Source of the DNA: CADEDV01 sp036374495
GTDB lineage: Bacteria > Bacteroidota > Bacteroidia > Chitinophagales > Chitinophagaceae
Length of the DNA: 44,800 nt
Direction of reading: 5' to 3'
Assembly (NCBI GenBank): GCA_965652975.1
Contig: CBFGYO010000010.1
Span: 1 to 44,800, forward strand
The translations under genes and the position numbers were made by a program. The notes under the pieces are model-generated. The model saw only the letters and a list, made by a program, of their open reading frames with translations. It searched no databases and was not told the DNA's origin. This document shows, piece after piece, positions 23,177 through 31,624 of this stretch (positions are counted from its first letter, which is position 1; each line of letters begins with the position of its first letter).

Positions 23177-24688
23177 TTAAAATGCAGTGACAGTAATATT
23201 GCCGGGCACAATTTTTTTGTAAGGATTATCGAGGAATTCCTGGGTCATAGCATGCCAGTCCTTACCACCTACACCATGGCCTTTGTTGGTGAAAAGAAAA
23301 CATTGGCTATTGGGCATATAGTGTTTGATCATTGACATATAGCGTGGACTGCAGGCAGCATCCATCTCTCCATCACCGATTAATGCTGGCTTCAGGGAAT
23401 AGAAGGGTTGTTTGCTTGTAGAATTTACGGGTTTGTTTTTCCAGCAGTCACAAACGGCTTTCCAAACATCATTTATTCGGAAATCTTTTAGAAAGGGATA
23501 TATAACGTAAAGCTGCTGGATAACAGTTTCACTATGGTAGTTGGCCTGGTCAGCACAATACACCAGCATCCGCATACCGTCAGGGGCGGGGTATTTTGTA
23601 AGAATGCGTTCGATTCTTGGTTTTATATATTTGAAATGACTCCCGGAAATGATTTCGGTAATGACGTAAGGCACATCTTTGATGGTCGATGGGTTTAGCA
23701 GGTTGTCTACAATTACAAGGAGCAGGTCATTTTTTGTATACTGGATCTGAAGTGTGTCATTAGAACCCTGGTCTGCATACGGTAAATAAAAGACGGAATC
23801 TTTTATCCTGTTGAAATACGTTTCAAATTTCTGTTTAAGGTTCCCGTATCGCACTTTATCAGTTGAGTCTTTTTCACAATTGCGAGATAAAACAGACAGT
23901 GCCTCCATGAAATGCATGGGCTCATCTTCATCAATAGGAGCAAAGGTGGGCAATGGGGAATCGAGGACCAGCGACCTTACCCGCGCCGGATCCTTTTGCA
24001 AAACTGACAACATCAACCCACCGCTATACGATCCACCGAAGAGATTTACCGAATCGATCTTTAAAAGGGACAACAGATCATGGATGTCGCTGACTGATTC
24101 ATCCGAATTGTAACCATCCAGGTCAATGCCTCTTTTTTCTAAATTTTGTTTGTATTTTTTCACGCCCACCAGCCACATGCTATCCTTGTTGAGGTTCTTT
24201 CTATAAGATTCCTTCAGGGCGTTATCCAATGCAACGTTTCTAAGATAGGGGATAGCGAATCGTGTACCGCGTTGTTCAAATGCAATACAATCCCGATCCA
24301 GGATCACTGAACTTTTTGCCATACCATTAATCCAGTTGAGGGAGCTGTTGCCAGGTCCGCCACTTGTAAATAAAACGGGGTCCTTCTTTTTACCCGGATT
24401 TTTACTGTGAAGTATGATGAAAGGAAGTTTAATTGTTTTTGCAGAAGATTTGCTCCTGTTTTCGGGTACCAGCAGGTAACCGCATGTAGTAGTAAAGCTA
24501 GAATCGAAAGTTTTTTGAAAGGTTGTATTCGTTTTCAACGCCGGGGGAACCAAACTGAGGTAAACACTATCCATTTTGAAGTTGCAATCGCAGGATTCAA
24601 TACGGGGTTTAACTGCTTTGATTTTTTGGGAATAACAGTGAGAATAGAGAACAATGATGCTGCCTAGGAGTAGAGTTATTCTTTTCAC
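23177..24688 (-). CDS. Secreted alpha/beta hydrolase, S33/TAP-like peptidase
   Basis: 503 residues; signal peptide at ~1-20 (LLLGSIIVLYSHCYS). Family features: TCGYLLVPENRS, the oxyanion-region LFTSGGPGNSSLNW, FEQRGTR, the nucleophile elbow LFGGSYSGG (Ser220 the likely nucleophile; GxSxS where GxSxG is usual), LVLDSPLP, an acidic GDGEMDAACSPRY segment near 440 resembling the catalytic-Asp region, and FTNKGHGVG with the likely catalytic His near 470. This matches secreted proline iminopeptidase / tripeptidyl aminopeptidase-type hydrolases that release N-terminal residues from peptides. Four Cys near the mature N-terminus (ESCDCNF, TTTCG) may form disulfides. Expected location: periplasm. Single-gene unit. 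Confidence 0.85.
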   Translation of the reverse strand: MKRITLLLGSIIVLYSHCYSQKIKAVKPRIESCDCNFKMDSVYLSLVPPALKTNTTFQKTFDSSFTTTCGYLLVPENRSKSSAKTIKLPFIILHSKNPGKKKDPVLFTSGGPGNSSLNWINGMAKSSVILDRDCIAFEQRGTRFAIPYLRNVALDNALKESYRKNLNKDSMWLVGVKKYKQNLEKRGIDLDGYNSDESVSDIHDLLSLLKIDSVNLFGGSYSGGLMLSVLQKDPARVRSLVLDSPLPTFAPIDEDEPMHFMEALSVLSRNCEKDSTDKVRYGNLKQKFETYFNRIKDSVFYLPYADQGSNDTLQIQYTKNDLLLVIVDNLLNPSTIKDVPYVITEIISGSHFKYIKPRIERILTKYPAPDGMRMLVYCADQANYHSETVIQQLYVIYPFLKDFRINDVWKAVCDCWKNKPVNSTSKQPFYSLKPALIGDGEMDAACSPRYMSMIKHYMPNSQCFLFTNKGHGVGGKDWHAMTQEFLDNPYKKIVPGNITVTAF

Positions 24689-24798
24689 TGAGTCGAGTTT
24701 AACTTATTATCAAAAATGAAAAGTAAATAAAATTTACGATGTACGAAGTAATTCGTAAAAAAAATATGTTAATCCTCATATGTCGGACGTAGTCCAAA

Positions 24799-24806
24799 TA
24801 CTTTTG
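24799..24806 (+). promoter_or_regulatory. Candidate -7 box (TACTTTTG)
   Basis: TACTTTTG fits the Bacteroidota -7 consensus TAnnTTTG and lies 40 bp before the small frame at 24847 and ~210 bp before the aminotransferase. No good TTG-type -33 box is seen at the expected distance, so support is moderate. Confidence 0.45.
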
Positions 24807-24846
24807 TAACTTTTGCCTGGCTGTACGAAAAGTGATAACCAGGCCA

Positions 24847-24981
24847 ATGAAAATAATTATACTACTATTTACATCGTTAATCGTTCCTGGCCAGGCTGCT
24901 TTTTCGCGAAACGTTTTTGATTCGACTTGTTGGGAGGAAGCCCCTATCAATGAAGAGCGCCCAGTTCCGACGTTCTGTTAA
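24847..24981 (+). CDS. Possible small secreted peptide upstream of the aminotransferase
   Basis: A 44-codon frame starts MKIIILLLFTSLIVPGQAAF with a signal-peptide-like hydrophobic core, then SRNVFDSTCWEEAPINEERP and a stop 37 bp before the aminotransferase ATG. It follows a good TAnnTTTG box at suitable distance. The Cys-Trp-Glu-Glu region is polar. It may be a real short exported peptide, the remnant of a longer gene, or a leader frame in the transcript. Confidence 0.35.
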   Translation: MKIIILLFTSLIVPGQAAFSRNVFDSTCWEEAPINEERPVPTFC

Positions 24982-25018
24982 TCACCTAAACGCTACCGGG
25001 TTTTTAAAAATTACGCAA

Positions 25019-26269
25019 ATGAAATCTGATCAATATAACAGGAAAAAATTTTTATCCACTATCGGATCTGGTGCGGCCGGAAGTGTTTTATTAAACACTA
25101 TTCTTCCTTTTTCTTCGGTCCAGGCTCAAGGCAATTCAGTTGCCCCACGCCAACCTGGTACCGAATACCTTTTTGCCGATGGGCTTACCTATTTGAACAC
25201 CGGGACGTTGGGACCCTGCCGCAGGGATATCATAGAAGAATCGCTGAAGGTTTGGGAAGAATTGGAATCTTTACCAATAAAATTTTACGGGAAATTTGGG
25301 GCAGAGTCACTGGCTGAAAAAACAAGAACTATTGCAGCGGGCTTCCTAGGCTGTGATCTAGGTGAAATACTCATCACCAACAGCACCACCAGCGGAATGA
25401 ATGCCATTGCCCAGGGATTACGATTAAAAGCAGGAGACCGCATTCTCACCACAGACCAGGAGCATGGTGGGGGACTATTGTGTTGGAACTATTTTGCGAA
25501 ATATTATGGTGTTACAATTGACAAGATTAAGATTCCACCGGGTGAGAATAATAGTGAATTGATATTGAAAAGGGTGAAAGATAATCTCAGGAAAAGAACA
25601 AAACTCATCAGTGTAAGTCATGTACTTTCATCCACGGGCCTTCGGATGCCAATTACCGAAATTTCTTCATTAGCCCGGGCTCACGGCGCGTTGTGTATCG
25701 TGGATGGAGCACAGGCAGCAGGAGCAATTGATGTCAATGTAAAAAAGCTGGGATGTCATGCTTATGCTACAAGCGGACACAAATGGCTGATGGGCCCGAA
25801 AGGAACTGGCCTCTTATATCTTTCAAAGGACGCCCAGGATATTATTCGGCCAATGCAATTTGAGGAATCGTACAATACTTACAATGACGGAAATGGCGTA
25901 GTAAATTTAGCCTGCATAGTTGGATTGGGAAAAGCAATCGAGTACCTGCAATCAATTAGTATCAATAAAATTGAAGAACATAATTTGGGGCTACGGCAAC
26001 GGTTGTATGCGAAACTAAAAGATCTGAGCAATGCAAAAATTCTAAGTCCAGGAGATATAAGACTTGCTTCTCCCATGCTTACCGTGCTGTTGCAGGATCG
26101 GTTTGAAAAAATCTCGTTTGTAAAAATGCTCTTCGACAAATATAAATTAAGCATACGCGCCACTCATAAAGAATTCGGCTTTAATGGGATAAGGTTTTCG
26201 ATGCATGTTTTTAATACAGAAAGGGAAATTGATAAGGTGAGTGAAATAATGCAAAAAGAGTTAGCTTAA
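25019..26269 (+). CDS. Class V aminotransferase-like PLP enzyme, exported
   Basis: 416 residues from ATG 25019. It starts MKSDQYNRKKFLSTIGSGAA and continues into a hydrophobic run ending PFSSVQAQ, a Tat-type signal in which the twin Arg is replaced by Arg-Lys-Lys. The longer frame to 24917 adds an implausible leader. The body is a class V (cysteine desulfurase / isopenicillin-N-epimerase-like) fold: YLNTGTLGPCRR, ITNSTTSGMNAIAQGL, DQEHGGGL, ISVSHVLSSTG, LCIVDGAQAAGAIDV with the PLP-nitrogen Asp, and TSGHKWLMGPKGTGLL with the Schiff-base Lys. No conserved catalytic-Cys loop of desulfurases is evident, so aminotransferase or epimerase-type chemistry is more likely; the substrate is unknown. Confidence 0.87.
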   Translation: MKSDQYNRKKFLSTIGSGAAGSVLLNTILPFSSVQAQGNSVAPRQPGTEYLFADGLTYLNTGTLGPCRRDIIEESLKVWEELESLPIKFYGKFGAESLAEKTRTIAAGFLGCDLGEILITNSTTSGMNAIAQGLRLKAGDRILTTDQEHGGGLLCWNYFAKYYGVTIDKIKIPPGENNSELILKRVKDNLRKRTKLISVSHVLSSTGLRMPITEISSLARAHGALCIVDGAQAAGAIDVNVKKLGCHAYATSGHKWLMGPKGTGLLYLSKDAQDIIRPMQFEESYNTYNDGNGVVNLACIVGLGKAIEYLQSISINKIEEHNLGLRQRLYAKLKDLSNAKILSPGDIRLASPMLTVLLQDRFEKISFVKMLFDKYKLSIRATHKEFGFNGIRFSMHVFNTEREIDKVSEIMQKELA

Positions 26270-26428
26270 TAAGCAACCGCAGAAATATCTGGGAGAGCAA
26301 GTTAGTGGATTAAGATGCAAATATGGTGTATCCTCAAACACTTGTATTTTAATGTCGGAAGGATTAAGTATTCCTTTAAAGAGCTGGTTGACTATTAGTT
26401 TGGCTGATTGATTGAAGGCCAGGGCTGT

Positions 26429-27088
26429 TCACTTTCTGAAAAAACGTAGTTGTTCAACACGGACTTCTGCTTGTTCTTCTGTAAATTCGGCTTTAGGAAG
26501 GTGCTCAATAAGATCATAGTTGCCAAACCGCAATTCCTTTACATCAGGCCCGATGCTAATAAGAGCGTAATCCTTGCAGTTTTTACATTGAACGATTTGC
26601 CAACTGTGATCAGGAATGCCCTCCTCTTTTCTCATAATAAAGGTTTCTAAAACAGCTTCACATTTTTTGCAAGGTTGACTTTTAGTATCAATAATTCTTA
26701 CTGTGGTTAATAAAGATTTAAGATTGACTAACGTGCTTAGTGTAGCACCGTAGAGCCAACGATCTAAATTGTTTTTGAAGTTTATCTTAATGATGTTTGA
26801 TAGTTCATAGAAGTATTCACAGATAAATTCCCTTTCTTCAGTATCGAAGTCACTTGTTTTGAGTTTCTTTAAGCTGTCTTTTAAAATAGCCTTTAGAAGT
26901 TTATCCGTCACGCTATTACTAATAGCAGTTATTAAATCATCTGCTATACTATTGAAAAGCTGTTCTAACTTATAGGATACTTCACTAATTGAAGGATTAA
27001 GTCCTCTTTTTTCCCACTCACGTTCTGAAAACTTGTTTCTTGCTTTAAAGTTGATAAGCTGCTCTATTTTATTTTGTGATAAAGGCAT
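26429..27088 (-). CDS. Unknown protein with helical region and zinc-ribbon-like end
   Basis: 219 residues, not confidently recognised. The first ~125 residues are helical. They include the stretch FDTEEREFICEYFYELSNII then NNLDRWLYG, which faintly recalls DUF4844-type sequences (recollection only). Residues ~135-175 carry two CxxC pairs, PCKKCEAV and QCKNCKDYAL, separated by ~30 residues: a probable zinc ribbon. No signal peptide. It has lower G+C and more Lys/Ile than its neighbours, which suggests horizontal acquisition. It stands alone between the aminotransferase and tRNA-Ser. Confidence 0.65.
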   Translation of the reverse strand: MPLSQNKIEQLINFKARNKFSEREWEKRGLNPSISEVSYKLEQLFNSIADDLITAISNSVTDKLLKAILKDSLKKLKTSDFDTEEREFICEYFYELSNIIKINFKNNLDRWLYGATLSTLVNLKSLLTTVRIIDTKSQPCKKCEAVLETFIMRKEEGIPDHSWQIVQCKNCKDYALISIGPDVKELRFGNYDLIEHLPKAEFTEEQAEVRVEQLRFFRK

Positions 27089-27242
27089 GTTTCGAAAATT
27101 ACAGATTCAGTTGATATTTTGTAACTCTATTTTATATGTATAATTTATTTTCTGCGTTTCGTGGCTAGAAACTTCTCGAAAAACATTCTTAGAAAATGGA
27201 AATTCATTTTGCTGTTATACCTCGCACGCCTATTTTTGCGCC

Positions 27243-27327
27243 GGAGAGATGGCAGAGCGGTCGAATGCGGCGGTCTTGAAAACCGTTGAGGTGAAAGCCT
27301 CCGGGGGTTCGAATCCCTCTCTCTCCG
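27243..27327 (+). tRNA. tRNA-Ser (anticodon UGA)
   Basis: 85 nt with a 7-bp acceptor stem GGAGAGA / TCTCTCC, discriminator G and CCA not encoded. Anticodon loop CTTGAAA gives anticodon TGA at 27277-27279. There is a long variable arm as expected for serine, and T arm GGGGG-TTCGAAT-CCCTC with one G-T pair. A strong terminator follows. Confidence 0.96.
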
Positions 27328-27330
27328 CAT

Positions 27331-27363
27331 AAAGCTGATAACAAATTAGTTATCAGCTTTTTT
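27331..27363 (+). terminator. Intrinsic terminator of tRNA-Ser
   Basis: A perfect 12-bp stem AAAGCTGATAAC / GTTATCAGCTTT with a 6-nt loop is followed by further T residues, starting 3 bases after the tRNA. Confidence 0.9.
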
Positions 27364-27470
27364 AATGTGAGGAGACGTTCTCAATCCTCGTCACAGAACC
27401 AAACGGAACCGATACAGAACTTAAGTATTTATTTGGCGAAATATCACCGCGCACGCTGCGTGCAACCCAC

Positions 27471-27478
27471 TACTTTTG
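27471..27478 (+). promoter_or_regulatory. Candidate -7 box of the ABC transporter gene
   Basis: TACTTTTG fits TAnnTTTG and ends only 17 bp before the TTG start of the ABC gene, implying a very short leader of about 10 nt. No clear -33 TTG at normal spacing. Confidence 0.45.
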
Positions 27479-27495
27479 CAACAAATAATTTTTGA

Positions 27496-29322
27496 TTGAA
27501 GCACCTCAAGGCACTCAATAAATATTTTTGGAAATACCGGGTACGACTGGGTGCCGGCCTGCTTTTCGTTTTTTTATCGAACTACTTCAACGTACTGTCG
27601 CCACAGGTAACAGGTTTTATTCTTGATTTCGTACAACAAAAATTACCCGGTTACCAACCACCTGCTAAAACTCCGGCGTATGACATTCTCGTGCAACAAT
27701 TCATCAATGCCGTAAAAGGAATTGGTGGTATTGGCTCAGTAGTGGCTATTTGCGGTATCACCATACTTGTGCTCGCGCTCCTGCGCGGCTTTTTCCTTTT
27801 TCTCATGCGACAAACACTGATCGTGATGAGCCGGTATATCGAATACGATCAAAAGAATGAAGTATTTGCTCACTACCAGCAACTCGATTCGGGTTTTTTC
27901 AAAACGCATAATACCGGCGACTTGATGAATCGTATTTCGGAAGATGTAAGCCGTGTGCGAATGTTTACCGGGCCGGCCATCATGTATCTCGCCAACCTGA
28001 TCGCCATCATTTCACTCAGTGTATTCTTTATGCTGAAAAGGGATGTTGAACTCACCCTGTATGTGCTGGCACCGCTGCCAATTCTTGCATTGACGATTTA
28101 TTTTGTCAACAACACGATCAATCGCCGAAGCGAAAAGATCCAGGAAGCGTTGTCCGATCTTACCACTAATGCACAGGAATCTTATTCGGGTATCCGCGTA
28201 ATTAAATCATTCGTTCAGGAGAAAGCCATGCTTGGTTTTTTTGTAAAGAATAGTGAGTCGTACCGGCAGCAGGCAATTGGCCTGGCCCGGGTGGAAGCAA
28301 TTTATTTTCCTTCCATCACCTTATTGATCGGACTCAGTACGCTGCTCACCATTATGATTGGCGGATTGCAGCATATAAATAACCCCGCGCAAACCGACCT
28401 GGCTACACTCGTGGAATTTGTGATGTATGTGAATATGCTCACGTTTCCCGTAAGCGCAATCGGGCTTACAGCCAGTATGATCCAACGGGCGGCAGCCTCT
28501 CAAAAACGGATCAATGAATTCTTACATACCGAACCTGGAATTCCTGAGGCAATTAATCCGGTAAGTAAACCATTGCAGGGAGATATTCATTTCAGGAATG
28601 TCAATTTCACCTATGCCCATACCGGCATCCAGGCGCTGCGAAACTTCAACCTGCATATCCGGAAAGGAGAGAAGATCGCTATCGTTGGACGCACGGGTAG
28701 TGGTAAATCTACGGTAGCCCAATTGTTATTGCGTAGTGTGGACACAGACAGTGGGAGTATAGAAATCGACGGAGTTGACTTGCGTCAATATAATCTGAGT
28801 TCGCTGCGTCAGCAGATCAGTTATGTACCGCAGGATGTTTTTCTTTTCAGTGATACCATTGCGGGCAACATCATGTTCGGAATGGAATCAGCAGACATGG
28901 CATCGATTGAAAAAGCCGCACGCCAGGCAAGCATTCATAGGGAAATTGCTAGTTTTCCCGAACAATATAACACCATGGTCGGCGAACGCGGTGTAACCTT
29001 AAGTGGGGGACAAAAACAACGGATTTCCATTGCCCGTGCATTGATCAAGGAGCCCAACCTGGTTATATTTGACGATTGCCTCAGTGCCGTAGACGCGAAG
29101 ACAGAAAAGGAAATTATTGGTAACCTGAATGAATACCTCCAGGGAAAGACCGCCATTGTCATTACGCACAGGATATTCACCTTATTTGATTTCGACCGGA
29201 TCGTGGTTTTGGAAAATGGCGCAATTGCGGAACAGGGTACGCATTCCGAACTACTGGCGCGTAAGGGTTTTTATGCTGGACTATATGCCCGCCAACAGGA
29301 ACAGGAGCGTTCACAAAGCTAA
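27496..29322 (+). CDS. ABC exporter, fused permease and ATPase (MsbA/multidrug type)
   Basis: 608 residues. The TTG at 27496 must be the start: an in-frame TGA stop directly precedes it and the protein begins as homologues do (KHLKALNKYFWKYRVRLG). Residues ~1-330 form the six-helix type I ABC exporter domain, then the nucleotide-binding domain. Walker A is GRTGSGKS at 398-405, the signature LSGGQ at 502-506, Walker B LVIFDD ending Asp526, and the H-loop His558. The catalytic Glu after Walker B is replaced by Asp527 (FDDCLSAVD), as in one half of some heterodimeric exporters. It would export lipids or drugs across the inner membrane as a homodimer or with an unlinked partner. Single-gene unit. 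Confidence 0.92.
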   Translation: MKHLKALNKYFWKYRVRLGAGLLFVFLSNYFNVLSPQVTGFILDFVQQKLPGYQPPAKTPAYDILVQQFINAVKGIGGIGSVVAICGITILVLALLRGFFLFLMRQTLIVMSRYIEYDQKNEVFAHYQQLDSGFFKTHNTGDLMNRISEDVSRVRMFTGPAIMYLANLIAIISLSVFFMLKRDVELTLYVLAPLPILALTIYFVNNTINRRSEKIQEALSDLTTNAQESYSGIRVIKSFVQEKAMLGFFVKNSESYRQQAIGLARVEAIYFPSITLLIGLSTLLTIMIGGLQHINNPAQTDLATLVEFVMYVNMLTFPVSAIGLTASMIQRAAASQKRINEFLHTEPGIPEAINPVSKPLQGDIHFRNVNFTYAHTGIQALRNFNLHIRKGEKIAIVGRTGSGKSTVAQLLLRSVDTDSGSIEIDGVDLRQYNLSSLRQQISYVPQDVFLFSDTIAGNIMFGMESADMASIEKAARQASIHREIASFPEQYNTMVGERGVTLSGGQKQRISIARALIKEPNLVIFDDCLSAVDAKTEKEIIGNLNEYLQGKTAIVITHRIFTLFDFDRIVVLENGAIAEQGTHSELLARKGFYAGLYARQQEQERSQS

Positions 29323-29390
29323 TAAGCGGTTTTTTGCGGCAAAAGTTTTCAAATAGTGTTTTTCCCTAACAATACTTGTGCCAACAGGAT

Positions 29391-29420
29391 TTGGCCGTTT
29401 CAAAAACATCTCTATATTTG
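29391..29420 (+). promoter_or_regulatory. Bacteroidota-type promoter of the DUF3276 gene
   Basis: A TTGG -33 box (29391-29394) and a perfect TATATTTG -7 box (29413-29420, consensus TAnnTTTG) are separated by 18 bp. Transcription would begin near 29427, about 43 nt before the GTG start. Confidence 0.75.
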
Positions 29421-29469
29421 TGACTGCCAAAATCTAACGTTATTAAATAAAACTGTAAAACCTACAACT

Positions 29470-29916
29470 GTGGCGTACGAGAACAATGACAAGAAAATGG
29501 AGAGCATCTACAGCAAGAGGATTCGCGCTGGAAAAAGAAGAACTTATTTCTTTGATGTAAGAGCAACCCGCGGCAACGATTATTACCTGACTATTACGGA
29601 GAGCCGTAAACGTTTTGATGATAATGGTTATGACCGCCACAAGATCTTCCTTTACAAAGAAGACTTTAATAAGTTTATTAAAGCACTTGGTGAAGCAGTT
29701 GATTACGTAAAAACTGAGTTAATGCCCGACTTCGATTTCGATGCGTTCAATCATGACGAACAGCCCGAAGAATATGCGGCAAATGGAACTGCTCCCGAAG
29801 TAGACGCAAGTGGCCCCTCTAAAGTTCCCGAAAACATTATACAATCCTCTCCGGCACCAGTAGCCGAAACAAGCAATCCTGTTTCGAATAATACTGAGGA
29901 AGTAGATAAGTGGTAA
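29470..29916 (+). CDS. DUF3276 / PUR-domain nucleic-acid-binding protein
   Basis: 148 residues from GTG 29470. This start matches homologues, which begin with a short acidic leader (VAYENNDKKMESIYSKRIRA), and lies correctly downstream of the promoter at 29391-29420. The core RAGKRRTYFFDVRATRGNDY, YLTITESRKRF, DRHKIFLYKEDFNKFIKALG is the DUF3276 / PUR-alpha-like fold known to bind single-stranded DNA or RNA in Borrelia and Bacteroidota. The C-terminal ~50 residues are acidic and Pro/Ser-rich, probably disordered. Cytoplasmic. Single gene with its own promoter and terminator, suggesting steady expression. Confidence 0.93.
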   Translation: MAYENNDKKMESIYSKRIRAGKRRTYFFDVRATRGNDYYLTITESRKRFDDNGYDRHKIFLYKEDFNKFIKALGEAVDYVKTELMPDFDFDAFNHDEQPEEYAANGTAPEVDASGPSKVPENIIQSSPAPVAETSNPVSNNTEEVDKW

Positions 29917-29934
29917 TTGTTTTATCTTATTTGG

Positions 29935-29959
29935 AAACCTGCTTTTAGCAGGTTTTTTT
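29935..29959 (+). terminator. Intrinsic terminator of the DUF3276 gene
   Basis: An 8-bp stem AAACCTGC / GCAGGTTT with a 5-nt loop TTTTA runs into seven T residues. Confidence 0.88.
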
Positions 29960-29983
29960 ATTTGGGGCGGATACCCAAAAAGA

Positions 29984-30071
29984 GAAGATAAAAGTTAAAA
30001 GATAAAAGTTTACCAGGTCGGGTTACTCTACCTGCAAAACTTTTATCTTTTATCTTTTAACTTTTATCTTC
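29984..30071. repeat. Complete family A palindromic element, copy 1
   Basis: Left arm GAAGATAAAAGTTAAAAGAT-AAAAGTTT (29984-30011) and a right arm at 30036-30071 are inverted copies; the right arm has one extra TTTATCTT unit. The centre ACCAGGTCGGGTTACTCTAC-CTGCA shares CCAGGTCGGG..ACTC with the element at 36908-36998. It lies between convergent genes and touches the stop codon of the M24 peptidase gene. Confidence 0.85.
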
Positions 30072-31555
30072 TAAAAGCCTTTTCTCTCAGAGGACTTCAA
30101 AGGGGGCAATTTAAAGTCATCTACAGCGCTTTTCTGGGAAACCAGTTTTTCAATGTCTTCTATTTTGCGGGGAGCGAAGTTGGATAGTAATTCGTAGCCG
30201 TTTTCAGTGATCAGGGCATCGTCTTCGATGCGCACGGCAATTCCCCACCATTTCTTATCACAATCGCTGCCCGAAGGAATATAAATACCCGGTTCGATTG
30301 TAATGACCATGCCTTTTTTTAACTCATTGTAGGTGCCGCGATCATGTACATCCATGCCGATATGGTGTCCCAGCCCGTGGGGGTAGTATTTATTAGCTTC
30401 CTGTGGAGTTTTGGCGATTCCCAGTTTCACCAGCCCTGCAGTAATAGTTTCGCGCGCGGCTTTATTGATATCGCTCCATTTGCATCCGCTACGCATTAAT
30501 TGAAAAGCAGCTTCCTGTGCATTGTATACAAGTTGGTAGATGGCTCGCTCTTCTTCCGAAAATTTACCGTCAACCGGCACGGTGCGGGTAACATCCGCAG
30601 TATAACCATGGTATTCGGCGCCCACATCCATCAGGATCATGGACGTACCTACCTTGGTTTTACTGTTCACTTCATAGTGAAGCGTACAGCCATTTTCACC
30701 GGAACCAATGATGGAACCGTAACCCACATGCTCGGCACCGTATTTTTTATGTACAAATTCATGAAGTCCCTGGATCTCCAGTTCCGACATATCAGCATGT
30801 ACTGCCTTCATCACCTCGTTCTGTCCCTGGCAGGAGATCTCGATCGCTTTGCGCAGCAATACCATCTCTTCTTCAGTTTTTATTTCGCGGAGTTTGGCAG
30901 TCATTTCACGATACAGTTTGTTGTCAAACCGCTTGTCTTTTCCCAGGCTGTCGGGAATGGATGCCTTCTGGCGAAACACTTTTACCAGGTCGTGCAGGTC
31001 TGCTTTATCGAATTTGCTGTCGGGAATATCTATAGGAAACGCATCGAAAATGATCTTGTCGAATTTTGAAAAGTCGATAGGAAACTTTTCAAACTGTTCG
31101 CCGTTGTACACTGCTTTAATTGCAAGTTTCTCTTTGGCACCCTCAACACCCATTCGTTTGCCGGTCCATTGTTCGGCCTGGACATTTTTTTTCTGGACAA
31201 ACAGGAGCTCCTGGAATTTATTACCTGCAGAATCCAGTTGATCTGATTTAAATATCATCAACATGGAATGTGGTTCTTTATACCCGCTAAAGTAATAGAG
31301 GTCGGGATTTTGGTGGTACAGGTATTCTACATCATTCGAAAACGTACGGGTGGGGTAGGCGAATACGATTACAACTGAGTTGTCTGGCATCAATTCACGG
31401 AGCGCGTCGCGGCGGCCTGCATGGAAGGAGGCCGTGAGATAATCCTGCGGCAGAAATTCTTCGGGTTGCGATGGCACAGGTTGCGCAGCCAGCATGGCGC
31501 TGCAAAGAATACCAGCAAGGAGGGGAATGGTGGTTTTGAAAAATGTCATATGCAT
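30071..31555 (-). CDS. Secreted M24B Xaa-Pro aminopeptidase
   Basis: 494 residues; signal peptide at ~1-24 (LLAGILCSAMLAAQ). The start could also be the Met two codons later. An aminopeptidase P N-terminal domain (~35-200; SVVIVFAYPTRTFSNDVEYL, DLYYFSGYKEPHSML) precedes the pita-bread catalytic domain. Metal ligands are visible: Asp in ILMDVGAEYHGY, Asp in TADVTRT, His in HGLGHHIGMDVHDRG, Glu in VITIEPGIYI and Glu in AVRIEDD. It removes N-terminal residues preceding proline and should act in the periplasm. The stop codon abuts a family A palindrome, and a terminator for the upstream gene lies right before its start, so it has its own promoter. Confidence 0.93.
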   Translation of the reverse strand: MHMTFFKTTIPLLAGILCSAMLAAQPVPSQPEEFLPQDYLTASFHAGRRDALRELMPDNSVVIVFAYPTRTFSNDVEYLYHQNPDLYYFSGYKEPHSMLMIFKSDQLDSAGNKFQELLFVQKKNVQAEQWTGKRMGVEGAKEKLAIKAVYNGEQFEKFPIDFSKFDKIIFDAFPIDIPDSKFDKADLHDLVKVFRQKASIPDSLGKDKRFDNKLYREMTAKLREIKTEEEMVLLRKAIEISCQGQNEVMKAVHADMSELEIQGLHEFVHKKYGAEHVGYGSIIGSGENGCTLHYEVNSKTKVGTSMILMDVGAEYHGYTADVTRTVPVDGKFSEEERAIYQLVYNAQEAAFQLMRSGCKWSDINKAARETITAGLVKLGIAKTPQEANKYYPHGLGHHIGMDVHDRGTYNELKKGMVITIEPGIYIPSGSDCDKKWWGIAVRIEDDALITENGYELLSNFAPRKIEDIEKLVSQKSAVDDFKLPPLKSSERKGF

Positions 31556-31598
31556 AAAAAAAGGTTGATGAAACTAAAATAACCTGTTTCATCAACCT
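31554..31598 (-). terminator. Intrinsic terminator of the small acidic protein gene
   Basis: A perfect 13-bp stem (31562-31574 AGGTTGATGAAAC with 31586-31598) and an 11-nt loop. Read on the minus strand it ends in seven T residues, directly before the M24 peptidase gene. Confidence 0.85.
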
Positions 31599-31624
31599 AA
31601 TTGTGAAAATTACATGAATGGGCC

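Noticed and set aside
26261..26430. Minus-strand open stretch reading ALAFNQSAKLIVNQLFKG and onward
   Set aside because: It looks faintly protein-like, possibly a C-terminal remnant, but has no start, ~55 codons and no recognised family; not enough to call.
27145..27330. Minus-strand frame of 61 codons over tRNA-Ser (MRRERDSNPRRLSPQR...)
   Set aside because: It is the antisense reading of the tRNA gene, a well-known spurious protein; the tRNA structure explains the sequence.
30500..31241. Plus-strand frames of 130-189 codons within the M24 peptidase gene
   Set aside because: Antisense shadows of a clearly recognised enzyme gene; compositions are implausible for proteins.
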